Positions 44,861 to 53,902 of a stretch of DNA of 64,000 nt are shown piece after piece (the first letter of the stretch is position 1; every line of letters starts with the position of its first letter). The notes beneath the pieces were generated by a model. The model saw only the letters and a program-made list of their open reading frames with translations. It was not told where the DNA came from and did not search any database. Source of the DNA: a bacterium (GTDB lineage: Bacteria > Arandabacterota > Arandabacteria > Arandabacterales > Arandabacteraceae); assembly GCA_029933125.1 (NCBI GenBank), contig JAOZOU010000005.1, positions 110,452-174,451 of the forward strand, in the 5' to 3' direction. Position numbers and translations under genes: made by a program.

Positions 44861-45712
44861 ATGGACATTAAGAAGATCGGTGTTGTTGGGGCAGGAACCA
44901 TGGGGAATGGCATTGCTCATGTTTGTGCTATGAGTGGCTTTGAAGTTGTGATGGTTGACGTGAAAGATGAGTTCCTTGAGCGTGCCATAGCAACAATAGG
45001 TAAGAATCTGGATCGCATGATAAAGAAGGAGAAGATAACCGAAGCGGACAAGGAGGCCACGCTTAAGCGAATAAGGAAAACCACAAATCTTGAAGATGTT
45101 GCAGAGTGTGATGTTGTTGTCGAGGCTGTTGTTGAGGATGTTGCAACAAAGATCGATGTATTCAGGAAGCTCGATGCGACTTGTAAGAAAGAGGCCATTC
45201 TTGCAAGTAACACCTCTTCAATCTCCATAACAGAGCTTGCAGCAGCAACATCCAGACCAGATATGGTCATAGGTATGCACTTCATGAATCCGGTTCCTGT
45301 TATGAAACTTGTTGAGATTGTCAAGGGGCTTCAAACATCGGATAAGACCTATGAAATAACTCACAGTCTTGCTGAGAAATTGGGCAAGACTCCTGTTCTT
45401 GTTAATGACTACCCAGGCTTTGTGTCAAACAGGGTGCTCATGCCCATGATAAATGAAGCCTGCTGGGCACTCATGCAGGGGGTTGCCACCAAGGAGGCAA
45501 TTGATACCGTCATGAAGCTCGGTATGGCACATCCTATGGGACCATTTGAGCTTGCCGATCTCATTGGACTCGATGTCTGTCTTGCCATCATGGAAGTGCT
45601 TTATGAAGGTTTCAGCGATTCCAAGTACCGCCCATGTCCACTTCTAAGGAATATGGTGAAGGCGGGTTATCTTGGGAGAAAGACCAAACGGGGCTTTTAT
45701 ACTTACGATTGA
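44861..45712 (+). CDS. 3-hydroxybutyryl-CoA dehydrogenase
   Basis: A 283-residue NAD-dependent dehydrogenase with Rossmann motif [31 protein letters not shown] and [16 protein letters not shown] are the signature; the catalytic His is in MHFMNP. It oxidises 3-hydroxybutyryl-CoA to acetoacetyl-CoA, feeding the thiolase just upstream. The end overlaps by 10 bp the end of the convergent HdrD-like gene. No crotonase gene is in this operon; the LiuC-like protein is a different subgroup, so a crotonase must be elsewhere. Confidence 0.92.
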   Translation: MDIKKIGVVGAGTMGNGIAHVCAMSGFEVVMVDVKDEFLERAIATIGKNLDRMIKKEKITEADKEATLKRIRKTTNLEDVAECDVVVEAVVEDVATKIDVFRKLDATCKKEAILASNTSSISITELAAATSRPDMVIGMHFMNPVPVMKLVEIVKGLQTSDKTYEITHSLAEKLGKTPVLVNDYPGFVSNRVLMPMINEACWALMQGVATKEAIDTVMKLGMAHPMGPFELADLIGLDVCLAIMEVLYEGFSDSKYRPCPLLRNMVKAGYLGRKTKRGFYTYD

Positions 45713-46929
45713 TCTTCAGGTAGGATGATTGGGCCGGGATCCTCCAGACATGAATACGCGAGGATCTCGGCCACATCCATAACCGGTATTTCACTATCGA
45801 GTGACTTGGTTGTCTCCTCAATCATCTGGAGACAGTATGGGCAGGCGACAGCAATCACATCAGCTCCCGTCTCGGTGAGCTGCTTTGCGCGCACGCTTGC
45901 AATTCTTTCATCCCTGTCCCATTCCATCCAGAGACCACCGCTTCCAGCTCCGCAGCAAACACTCAGTGAACGGCTGAAATCCTCAACTTCCACGAGCTCA
46001 ATACCTGGTATGCTCCTCAGGATACTCCGTGGCTCGTCATAGATGCCATTCTGGCGGCCCAGGACACAGGGATCATGATAGACGACCCTGTACTCAAAGG
46101 GCCTCTTGGGCTTGAGTTTGCCCTCTTCAATAAAGTCAAGGAGATATTGACTTGAATGGAGAACTTCAAACTTGCTACCCAGGTCAGGATATTCGTTCTT
46201 GAAGGAATCATAGCAATGGGGACAGGTCACGAAGATTCTCTCAACACCAGCTTTGAGAAATGCCTCGATATTTGCACTTGCCAGTTCCGTGAAAACACCT
46301 TCGGCACCTATTCGACGGACTATCTCACAACAACAATTTTCAGCAGTCCCGAGGGTTCCAAAGGGAACTTCAGTTGCAAGGAGAAGCCGAGCTGTTGCCT
46401 GTGCCACACGTCTGGCTCTTAAATCAAAGGCAGGGATACACCCAGCGAAGTAAAGGAATTCCATAGAGGGATCAAAATGCTTTATGCCAATTTCCTTAGC
46501 CCATTCAGGACGCTTATCCTTCGGCTCACCAAAGGGATTGCTCGTCTCGCGAATCCTTCTAACAGTTGCCTTGAGAACCTCAGGATATGAGCCAAAGTCC
46601 ACAAGAAGGCGTCTTGCAGCTCTAAATATCTTAGGTATATCAACACCGTGAGGACACTGATCGACACAGGCCTCGCATCCAACGCATCTGTAAACCTTAT
46701 CGATCTCGCGTGCGAGCTCTTCCTTGTCTTCCGATGCTGCCAACGTGCCAAGGGCGGCTTCTAAAGCTACTCGAAAAACTGGGAAGTCGTAAGTCCCAAC
46801 CTGGAACCAGGGACACGCACTACCGCATTTGCCACATTGGTAACATTTAAAGATGTCCTCGGCTCCCATCTCTATGAGGACATCCCTTATCTCAGGATTG
46901 ATCTCATCTATTAGGTTCTTGCGTTCCAA
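45703..46929 (-). CDS. HdrD-like iron-sulfur oxidoreductase
   Basis: A 408-residue soluble protein: two 4Fe-4S motifs (Cys29/32/35/39 in [12 protein letters not shown]; Cys82/85/88/92 in [12 protein letters not shown]), then two CCG-type domains. The second CCG ([10 protein letters not shown]) is normal, the first reads Cys199-Cys-Cys201-Glu ([10 protein letters not shown]), with Cys in place of Gly. TTG start with a GAGGTGATCT site, overlapping the NuoG-HdrA gene by 26 nt. It is the last gene of the etf-hdr operon and is the likely terminal electron acceptor module of the complex. No membrane segment. Its reductant partner is unknown. Confidence 0.82.
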   Translation of the reverse strand: MERKNLIDEINPEIRDVLIEMGAEDIFKCYQCGKCGSACPWFQVGTYDFPVFRVALEAALGTLAASEDKEELAREIDKVYRCVGCEACVDQCPHGVDIPKIFRAARRLLVDFGSYPEVLKATVRRIRETSNPFGEPKDKRPEWAKEIGIKHFDPSMEFLYFAGCIPAFDLRARRVAQATARLLLATEVPFGTLGTAENCCCEIVRRIGAEGVFTELASANIEAFLKAGVERIFVTCPHCYDSFKNEYPDLGSKFEVLHSSQYLLDFIEEGKLKPKRPFEYRVVYHDPCVLGRQNGIYDEPRSILRSIPGIELVEVEDFSRSLSVCCGAGSGGLWMEWDRDERIASVRAKQLTETGADVIAVACPYCLQMIEETTKSLDSEIPVMDVAEILAYSCLEDPGPIILPEDQS

Positions 46930-48679
46930 AGATCACCTCGACCATCTTGATTACCTGCTGGTCAAAGAGATTTCGCTGCTGGGTAGCTCCCGTCGGGCAG
47001 GCGACGACGCATGCCCCACAACCCTGACAAAGTATTTCATTTACGATTACAATGTCTTTTTCCTCATCATAGAGCCTTGCCTCATAGGGGCAGGTTTCGA
47101 TACAGACCCTGCAGCTTATGCAAAGGTCATCATTGACCGTTGCCACAAGTGGCTCTGATGTAAGCTCACCACTGGAAAACATCTCAAGGGTTTTGGCTGC
47201 AGCTGCTGAGGCTTGAGCAATGGATTCAGGAATGTCCTTTGGACCATGAGCACAACCTGCAAGGTAGAAGCCCCTGACAAGTGACTCAACAGGTCGCAGC
47301 TTTGGATGCACTTCGGAAAGGAAGCCATATTGGTTCGTTGGGATTCTCAAGTCTTTTGTTAACTTGAGAGTTTCCTTTGTCGGAACAATTGCCATTGAGA
47401 CAACTACCATGTCACAATGCACTCGAACCTGCTTGCCTGTCAATGTGTTGACGGCCCAGATCATTAAGCCATCGCCATCCTTGATTATCCTTGAAGGTTT
47501 ACCTCTAATATAGAGAACATTTGCCTCCTGTTTAGCTCTCGTATAGAACTCCTCATAGTCTTTGCTGGATGTTCGCACATCTATGTTGAAGATTATGGCT
47601 TCGCCATCTGGAACATGTTCCTTGTAGAGCAAAGCATGCTTAGCCATGTACATACAGCAGATTTTTGAGCAATAGGCCATGTGATGCTCTGGATCACGAG
47701 AACCAACGCAAGATATGAAAGCAACTCGCTTGGGGATCTTGCCATCCGACGGCCTTCTTATCTCGCCCTGGGTTGGGCCCGAGGCTGAGAGCAAGCGTTC
47801 GAATTGAAGACCATCAATAACGTCCGCATACTTGCCACCACCATATTCAGGTATCTCTGAAATGGGATAAAGTTCATAGCCTGTAGCAATAATAACGGCA
47901 CCAACGTTTTCTTCGATTACCTCATCCTTTTGGTCATAATCAATCGCCCCAGGCTGACAGACCTTCTTGCAAACCTGGCAAGTCCCTGCCTCAAAGTACA
48001 TGCAATTTGAGCGGTCAATTACCGGCTTGTTTGGCACAGCCTGAGGGAATGGAAGATAGATGCATGGTCGGCTTGCTAGTCCTTCGTCAAACTCCGAGGC
48101 AATAGGCTCAGGAGGTTCACCTGCGATGTCTTCGATCCTTATGCAATTGGTTGGACAGACACTCACGCATGCGCCACACTTTGTACAGACATCACTTCTT
48201 ATGGAATAGGGGGTTGTCACTTCGCGTTCTATTCCTCTTCTGGCAAATGATATCGCTCCCACACCCATAATCGTGTTGCACATCTCAACACAAAGGCCGC
48301 AAAGTATGCATTCGATCTCACGACGCTTGGCGAATCTTGGCTTCTCTATCCCAAGGTCCTGTGCAAGTGCCTGAACGCGTTTGGAGTTGGGGGCTTGAGC
48401 AAGGATGAGTTCAACGATAGTCTTTCGGCGCTTTAGAACGCGCTCACTTCTCGTTAGAACCTCAATTCCATCCTCGACCTTGTATCCACAGGATGGTACA
48501 AGCTTTGATGTTGTCCCTTTCCTTACCTCTACAAGGCAGACTCTGCAGACTTGATAGGGTTCGATAGCTGGATGATAGCATAATGTTGGAATTTCTATCC
48601 CTAGCTGGTTCGCAGCTTGAAGTATAGTCGTCCCTTCATCAACCTCAATTGTCTGTCCATCAATCGTGAGTTTGACCAT
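46904..48679 (-). CDS. NuoG-like N-terminus fused to the C-terminal half of HdrA
   Basis: A 591-residue fusion. Residues 1-190 are NuoG/HydA-like: [2Fe-2S] Cys34/45/48/64, then 4Fe-4S Cys124/127/130/134 and Cys165/168/171/175; the NuoG His-ligated cluster segment is absent. From about 193 (SEFDEGLASRPCIYLPFPQAV) it aligns with HdrA from the middle of its internal ferredoxin to the end, with two C-terminal 4Fe-4S motifs (CISCRVCIETCP, CQGCGACVVACP). The first half of HdrA, with the FAD GxGxxG and CSxC, is missing here and is encoded at 50540. The two halves join without overlap, so they should assemble into one HdrA. Confidence 0.85.
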   Translation of the reverse strand: MVKLTIDGQTIEVDEGTTILQAANQLGIEIPTLCYHPAIEPYQVCRVCLVEVRKGTTSKLVPSCGYKVEDGIEVLTRSERVLKRRKTIVELILAQAPNSKRVQALAQDLGIEKPRFAKRREIECILCGLCVEMCNTIMGVGAISFARRGIEREVTTPYSIRSDVCTKCGACVSVCPTNCIRIEDIAGEPPEPIASEFDEGLASRPCIYLPFPQAVPNKPVIDRSNCMYFEAGTCQVCKKVCQPGAIDYDQKDEVIEENVGAVIIATGYELYPISEIPEYGGGKYADVIDGLQFERLLSASGPTQGEIRRPSDGKIPKRVAFISCVGSRDPEHHMAYCSKICCMYMAKHALLYKEHVPDGEAIIFNIDVRTSSKDYEEFYTRAKQEANVLYIRGKPSRIIKDGDGLMIWAVNTLTGKQVRVHCDMVVVSMAIVPTKETLKLTKDLRIPTNQYGFLSEVHPKLRPVESLVRGFYLAGCAHGPKDIPESIAQASAAAAKTLEMFSSGELTSEPLVATVNDDLCISCRVCIETCPYEARLYDEEKDIVIVNEILCQGCGACVVACPTGATQQRNLFDQQVIKMVEVIFGTQEPNR

Positions 48680-48689
48680 CTTACCTCAG

Positions 48690-50543
48690 CTACTCTACCA
48701 CTACAGCCTCGAACTTACATACCTGTTTGCAGATTCCGCACTTTGTGCATTTTTCAGGGATTATCATGTGGGGCTTTCGCGCTTCGCCTTCGATTGCACC
48801 AGCAGGGCAGGCCTTGAGGCATGCTGTGCAACCTGTGCATTTTTCAGCATCAATGCGATATGTTATAAGCGACTTGCAAACACCAGCAGGGCATCGCTGT
48901 TCTCGAACATGGGCCAGGTATTCATCCTTGAAGTACCTGAGAGTAGTAAGGACAGGGTTCGGAGCGGTCTTGCCGAGCTGACAGAGGGATCCATCAGCAA
49001 CTGCCTCAGCAAGCTCCTCGAGTGTCTCAAGATCCACCTCACTTGCCTTACCATCACAAATACGCTGCAGGATCTCAAGCATATAGGCATTGCCTTCACG
49101 GCATGGTGTGCATTTACCGCACGATTCTCCAACGGTAAACTCCAGAAAGTAACGGGCAACATCTACCATGCACGTTTCTTCATCCATGACAACACAGCCG
49201 CCTGAGCCCATCATCGAACCCAGCTTGGTGAGCTCCTCATAGTCAACAGGGGTGTCAATGTAATCTAGAGGGATGCATCCACCCGAGGGACCACCAGTCT
49301 GAACAGCTTTAAGCCTCTTGCCGCCCCTTATTCCACCGCCTATTTCAAAGACCAACTCTCTCAAAGTTGTTCCCATCGGGATTTCAACGAGTCCCGTGTT
49401 ATTGACCTTCCCAACAAGGGAGAAGATCATTGTCCCCTTGCTACTCTCAGTACCTATGCTGCCAAACCATCGAGATCCCCTGACAATGATGTAAGGAACA
49501 CAGGCCCATGTCTTGACATTGTTGATCACGGTGGGCTTATTCCACAATCCACTTCGGGTTGCGTGGGTTTGTTTGGGTCGGGGCTCACCAGCTCGACCTT
49601 CGATCGACGCAATGAGGGCGCTACTTTCGCCGCAGACGAAAGCCCCAGCTCCTTTCTTAATGGAAATGTCAAATGAGAAGTCGGTTCCAAGGATATTCCT
49701 GCCGAGCAAACCACAATCGCGAGCATCCTCAATAGCACGTGAAAGATGTTCACAGGCGAGAGGATATTCGGCTCTCACATAGATAAAGCCTTGCTCCGCA
49801 CCAATAGCATAAGCACCGATAATCATTCCCTCGATAATGAGGTGAGGATTGCCCTCACAGAGACTTCGATCTTGAAATGCACCCGGGTCGCCTTCGTCAG
49901 CATTGCATATCACATACTTGGGGGTCACCGGCTCGAAGAAAGCACTTCTCCACTTTCTGCCAGTTGGAAATCCAGCTCCCCCACGTCCTCTCAAGCCCGA
50001 CTTCTCAATCTCAACAATTACATCCTCCGGGGAAAGCGAGCTTAAGGCCTTAGCAAGAGCCTCATAGCCGCCAACTCTGATGTAATCGTCAATGCTTGTT
50101 GGATCGATGTATCCATTGTGCTCCATCAGGATGCGTTGCTGCTTTGCGTAGAAGGCAACTTCGTCTTCACGCTGTACCGCTGTGCCTGTTTGGGGATCTC
50201 TATAAAGAAGTCTCTCTATAGCTTTGTCTTCGAGGATTGTCTTTCCGATGATCTCATCCACATCCTTTGAAGTTACGCCCTGATAGAAAATGTTCTGAGG
50301 GCGGATAACAACCAGAGGACCTCTTTCACAGAAGCCATGACAACCTGTTGGCTTTGCGATCACCTTGGATTTAAGGTCATGTGATACGATTGCCTCATTG
50401 AATCTGGCAAGTACATCGCGTGCACCTGAGGCTGTGCAACCTGTTCCACAGCAAATATTGACAATCGTCTTTGAGGGATCTTCTGACATTGCCAGGTTTT
50501 TTCTGTATTTCCGCAAGTCCTCTATGTTCTTTATGCGTCTCAT
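48690..50543 (-). CDS. NuoF/HydB-type NADH-oxidising flavoprotein subunit
   Basis: A 617-residue subunit: N-terminal thioredoxin-like [2Fe-2S] domain (CCGTGCTASG, GCHGFCERGPLV), NuoF domain with the NADH/FMN motifs GRGGAGFPTGRKW and NADEGDPGAFQDR and cluster ligands in GESCGKCTPCREG, then a C-terminal 2[4Fe-4S] domain (CTGCTACLKACP, CTKCGICKQVCK). This is the layout of bifurcating hydrogenase HydB and HndC-like proteins. Starts in the stop of the HdrA-NuoE gene (ATGA). It oxidises NADH or reduces NAD+ for the complex. Confidence 0.92.
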   Translation of the reverse strand: MRRIKNIEDLRKYRKNLAMSEDPSKTIVNICCGTGCTASGARDVLARFNEAIVSHDLKSKVIAKPTGCHGFCERGPLVVIRPQNIFYQGVTSKDVDEIIGKTILEDKAIERLLYRDPQTGTAVQREDEVAFYAKQQRILMEHNGYIDPTSIDDYIRVGGYEALAKALSSLSPEDVIVEIEKSGLRGRGGAGFPTGRKWRSAFFEPVTPKYVICNADEGDPGAFQDRSLCEGNPHLIIEGMIIGAYAIGAEQGFIYVRAEYPLACEHLSRAIEDARDCGLLGRNILGTDFSFDISIKKGAGAFVCGESSALIASIEGRAGEPRPKQTHATRSGLWNKPTVINNVKTWACVPYIIVRGSRWFGSIGTESSKGTMIFSLVGKVNNTGLVEIPMGTTLRELVFEIGGGIRGGKRLKAVQTGGPSGGCIPLDYIDTPVDYEELTKLGSMMGSGGCVVMDEETCMVDVARYFLEFTVGESCGKCTPCREGNAYMLEILQRICDGKASEVDLETLEELAEAVADGSLCQLGKTAPNPVLTTLRYFKDEYLAHVREQRCPAGVCKSLITYRIDAEKCTGCTACLKACPAGAIEGEARKPHMIIPEKCTKCGICKQVCKFEAVVVE

Positions 50544-51823
50544 GCCTTGCTCGTGCGGTAGGTTTCGATGAGGCTTGCAACCGAGGTTGAATCGAGCCTA
50601 CCATGATAATCGCTATCAACAACAACGAGGGGTCCGAGGGCACATGCTCCCAAGCAGTTAACCGTTTCAAGCGTGAAAAGGCCATCAGGCGTTGTCTCGC
50701 CAGGGGAGATTCCCAAATCCTTCTTTAGCTCCTCGAGAATGCGTGGAGCTCCCCTTACGAAGCAGGCTGTGCCCATGCATACCTTTATAAGATGCTTGCC
50801 TCTTGGCTCTAAGCTGAATTGGGTATAGAATGAGGCAATCCGATAGACATAGGAAAGGGGTAGATCGAGTCTTTCGGCAACATAGCTTAGGGCATCCTTT
50901 GGGAGCCAGTTGAAACGGTCATTTATATCTTGAAGGATTGCTATGATATTGTCTTTCCTACACTCGTTGGCCTCAATGATTTCATCAACAACTTTGCGAA
51001 GACCATCTTCCATGTGATCTTTGACTGAAGGTTTTGGTCTTATCTTTGGCCTGTATCTTACAGGGCAGTAAGTCCAGCAATCACCACAACCTGTGCACTT
51101 CTCAACATCAACAAAGCGTGGCTTTTTTCTGATCTTAACCATGAAGTTGCCAGCATAACCTGTGATTTCTTCAATTTCCGAGAAGGTGTGAAGGCGAATT
51201 TTCTCATGCTGGCTTGCCTCCACCATCTTGGGTGTGAGGATACATTGTGAACAATCGAGGGTAGGGAAGGTCTCGGAGAGCTGAGCCATGTGCCCTCCTA
51301 TTGAGGGTTGCTTCTCTACTAGGACAACCTCGTAGCCAGCATTGGCAATATCAAGTGCAGCCTGGATTCCAGCTATGCCTCCACCTATCACAAGTGCCCG
51401 TTGTGTCACAGGTATTCTTGACGGCTTGATCGTCTCATTGAGATTGGTCTTCTCGATAATCGTTGTGATTATCGTAATGGCTTTTGACGTGGCAGACGCG
51501 ACATCGGTATGCACCCAGGAGCACTGCTCCCTTATATTTGCTATCTCAAGGAGAAAACGATTAAGTCCCACCGATTCAGCAACCTTCCTGAAGGTCTCTT
51601 CATGGAGCGACGGGGAGCAGCAGGCAACAACAACTGCCTCGAGATTTTTCTCCTTGATGCGTGATCTTATCAGGCGCTGGCCGGGCTCTGAGCACATGTA
51701 TTTGTAGTCTTCACAGTGCTCCACACCAGGATATGAAGTGATGGCTTTGACAACTGCGGGAATGCTGACTGTTCCACTGATGTTTCTGCCGCAGTGGCAG
51801 ACGAAAACCCCTGTTCGCTTCAT
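50540..51823 (-). CDS. HdrA N-terminal half fused to NuoE-like thioredoxin-fold subunit
   Basis: A 427-residue fusion. Residues 1-140 are the HdrA cysteine-rich extension, 147-152 GGGIAG binds FAD, CSQC is at 191-194 and internal ferredoxin cysteines are 243/246/249/253; the HdrA similarity stops at about 260, exactly where the NuoG fusion picks it up. About 275-427 is NuoE-like with [2Fe-2S] Cys349/354/390/394 (KVCMGTACFVRG, VNCLGACALGP). The gene follows etfA with no gap and overlaps the NuoF gene. Two halves of HdrA on opposite sides of one NADH subunit imply an interlocked complex. Confidence 0.87.
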   Translation of the reverse strand: MKRTGVFVCHCGRNISGTVSIPAVVKAITSYPGVEHCEDYKYMCSEPGQRLIRSRIKEKNLEAVVVACCSPSLHEETFRKVAESVGLNRFLLEIANIREQCSWVHTDVASATSKAITIITTIIEKTNLNETIKPSRIPVTQRALVIGGGIAGIQAALDIANAGYEVVLVEKQPSIGGHMAQLSETFPTLDCSQCILTPKMVEASQHEKIRLHTFSEIEEITGYAGNFMVKIRKKPRFVDVEKCTGCGDCWTYCPVRYRPKIRPKPSVKDHMEDGLRKVVDEIIEANECRKDNIIAILQDINDRFNWLPKDALSYVAERLDLPLSYVYRIASFYTQFSLEPRGKHLIKVCMGTACFVRGAPRILEELKKDLGISPGETTPDGLFTLETVNCLGACALGPLVVVDSDYHGRLDSTSVASLIETYRTSKA

Positions 51824-52798
51824 CTAGCCTTTTATCTCTGATATTTTCTCTTTGAGAACCGGTAGCACCTTGAAAAGATCATCTACTATCCCATAGTCGG
51901 CTTCATTGAAGATTGGGGCATTGGGATCCTTGTTGATAGCGATGATTGTCTCGGCTCCTTTCATTCCTGCAACATGCTGAAAAGCCCCAGATACACCAAC
52001 GGCAATGTAGAGCTTGGGCTTTATTGTTTTTCCAGACGAGCCTATCTGCCTGTCCTTGGGGAGCCACTCGGCATCAACAATGGGTCTTGTGCAGCCTACG
52101 ACACCTCCAATCGCCTTGGCAAAATCCTCAACCAATGCGATGTTTTCCTTTTCCTTAATACCCCTGCCAACCCCGACAACGACATCGCTCTTCGTAATAT
52201 CGATTTCACCTACAACTGGTTCGATGTATTCAATGAATCTGCGATAATCTGGTTCGCCTGCTAGGGCAAGATCAAGATTGACAATCTCAGCATTCAGCTG
52301 AGCCTGGTCATCAGTGAAGGTACCTGACCTGAGAGTAAGCAGGTAGGATGGATGCTTGCGCAATTTCACCCTTGCGTTGAGCTTGCCATCGTACATCTGG
52401 CGGGTAACCTTCAGTATCCCATCGTGGAAGTCGACTGCCAGGCAGTCGGTCATCAAGGGAATGCTGAGAGAGGTTGCGAGGGAAGGTGCGAGATCCATGC
52501 CGAATGCTGAATGTCCCATGAGAACAATTGTAGGATTCTCGCTACGAATGATTTGGCTCAATGCTTCCTGATAGCATTCTGCATTGAAATTCTTAAAAAC
52601 AGGGGAGTTGACAAGGATAAGACGGTGGGCATGGCTCTTGAGTTGTTCCGCAAATTCATCTGGATTCTCAGCAAGAATGACACCTGTGAGGCTTTCACCA
52701 AGCTGCTGAGCAAGCAATCTGCCGCAGGCAAGGGTTTCAAAAGTAATGTCTCTCAAGGTGCCTTGGCGATGTTCAACGAGAGCGAGAATTCCAGCCAT
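51824..52798 (-). CDS. etfA: electron transfer flavoprotein alpha subunit
   Basis: A 324-residue ETF alpha subunit. The C-terminal FAD domain carries VGVSGAFQHVAGM and NKDPNAPIFNEADYGIVDDL, family signatures. With EtfB it accepts electrons from acyl-CoA dehydrogenases. Gap to etfB 9 bp; gap to the HdrA-NuoE gene zero, so ETF and the NADH/Hdr module are expressed together. Whether it is a simple or bifurcating ETF cannot be read with certainty. Confidence 0.92.
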   Translation of the reverse strand: MAGILALVEHRQGTLRDITFETLACGRLLAQQLGESLTGVILAENPDEFAEQLKSHAHRLILVNSPVFKNFNAECYQEALSQIIRSENPTIVLMGHSAFGMDLAPSLATSLSIPLMTDCLAVDFHDGILKVTRQMYDGKLNARVKLRKHPSYLLTLRSGTFTDDQAQLNAEIVNLDLALAGEPDYRRFIEYIEPVVGEIDITKSDVVVGVGRGIKEKENIALVEDFAKAIGGVVGCTRPIVDAEWLPKDRQIGSSGKTIKPKLYIAVGVSGAFQHVAGMKGAETIIAINKDPNAPIFNEADYGIVDDLFKVLPVLKEKISEIKG

Positions 52799-52807
52799 CT
52801 CAGCCTC

Positions 52808-53581
52808 CTATATCAGACCTTTCTCTTTAATTATTGTTGCAACCCTTGTTGAAACCTCTTCAGCATCTCCCTCGATTATCTCAGCCCTCTTTGTTACAGG
52901 TGGAGTGAAGAGTTCTTCGATTTCGGCATTCAGGGTGAGGGAAGTGTCAGAAATCTCATCCTTGCCAATTGTCTCTATTTGTTTTGATGCTGCTCTTCGA
53001 ATGGCAATCAAGGAAGCATAACGAGGAACGTTGATGCCAGTTTGAACAGTAATAACGGCAGGTAAAGCCATTTCGAGATGTTCAAGTAAACCACCTTCGA
53101 GTTCACGATACACATGTGCCTTACCTTCTTGAGCTTCTACTTTGGTGACAAGCGTCGCATGAGGTATGCCAAGGAGTTCAGCCAGGATTACGCCAACCTG
53201 GGAATAAGCATCGTCAGTTGCCATACACCCTGAAAAAATAACATCGTAGGGCTTGCTCTTGATGGCAAGAGCAAGGAGCTGGGCTGTCTTATAAGCATCG
53301 ATTTCACCCAATTCCTCCGCTTTGATCCTGACAGCATTGTCAGCTCCTTTTGCAAGTGCAATTCTCAGGGTTTCCTCAGCGTCTGGTCCACCAAGCGATA
53401 TAGCAGTGACATTGCCACCAAATTTTTCCTTGAAGATGACAGCCTCTTCAAGTGCATATATGTCCGCTTCGTTCATGTCGAAGGATAATCTCTGCCTTTC
53501 TATATCCTTGCCGGAGGAATCAACTCGCACATCTGCATCTGCTGTCTGTGGTACTCGCTTGATGCAAACTATGATGTTCAA
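52808..53581 (-). CDS. etfB: electron transfer flavoprotein beta subunit
   Basis: A 257-residue ETF beta subunit: NIIVCIKRVPQTADADVRVD at the N-terminus, VTAISLGGPDAEETLRIALAKGAD and MATDDAYSQVG are characteristic. TTG start with GGGGTGAG upstream. First gene of the etf-hdr-nuo operon (8 kb), preceded by a 321-bp gap and the acyl-CoA dehydrogenase at 53903, its likely electron donor. Confidence 0.92.
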   Translation of the reverse strand: MNIIVCIKRVPQTADADVRVDSSGKDIERQRLSFDMNEADIYALEEAVIFKEKFGGNVTAISLGGPDAEETLRIALAKGADNAVRIKAEELGEIDAYKTAQLLALAIKSKPYDVIFSGCMATDDAYSQVGVILAELLGIPHATLVTKVEAQEGKAHVYRELEGGLLEHLEMALPAVITVQTGINVPRYASLIAIRRAASKQIETIGKDEISDTSLTLNAEIEELFTPPVTKRAEIIEGDAEEVSTRVATIIKEKGLI

Positions 53582-53902
53582 CTCTGCTCACCCCACTTTC
53601 CGTTGTGTCACATCTTGCCGCATCAATACATCTCCTGTCTATTGAGTGCCAATATGGCGGCAGTTTGACCCTGCCCAAAATGTAGTGACCTAAGTTGCCA
53701 CATCTAAGGCTGGCAAACCAGGTATGCGACATAATTCCTCTGCTTTGCTAACCTCTTGGGCATAACCAATATAGTCTACGCCGTAAGAATATGGGAGTCA
53801 ATCGAATTGTTGGCTCGGTAGCACTCGGACTTGCTTAGGCTTGGCTACCTCAAGTCACCAGGGTTAGCGTTACATCGAGGTAAAGAAGGCGGACACTCCG
53901 TA
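53582..53902. other. 321-bp gap without a gene
   Basis: No protein-coding frame with a plausible start, tRNA arm pattern or T-tract terminator was found. It separates the acyl-CoA dehydrogenase from etfB; both read leftwards. It contains only a weak promoter candidate, listed separately. Confidence 0.55.
53623..53652 (-). promoter_or_regulatory. possible promoter of the etf-hdr-nuo operon
   Basis: On the minus strand TTGGCA (five of six) is followed after 18 nt by TATTGA (weak). It ends about 42 nt before the etfB start codon. Support comes mainly from the -35 and its position. Confidence 0.33.

Noticed and set aside
45703-51823. Explaining the split HdrA as a frameshift or sequencing error
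   Set aside because: A whole NuoF gene lies between the halves and each half is fused to a different domain; a base error cannot do this. A misassembly remains possible but unlikely with the tidy overlaps.
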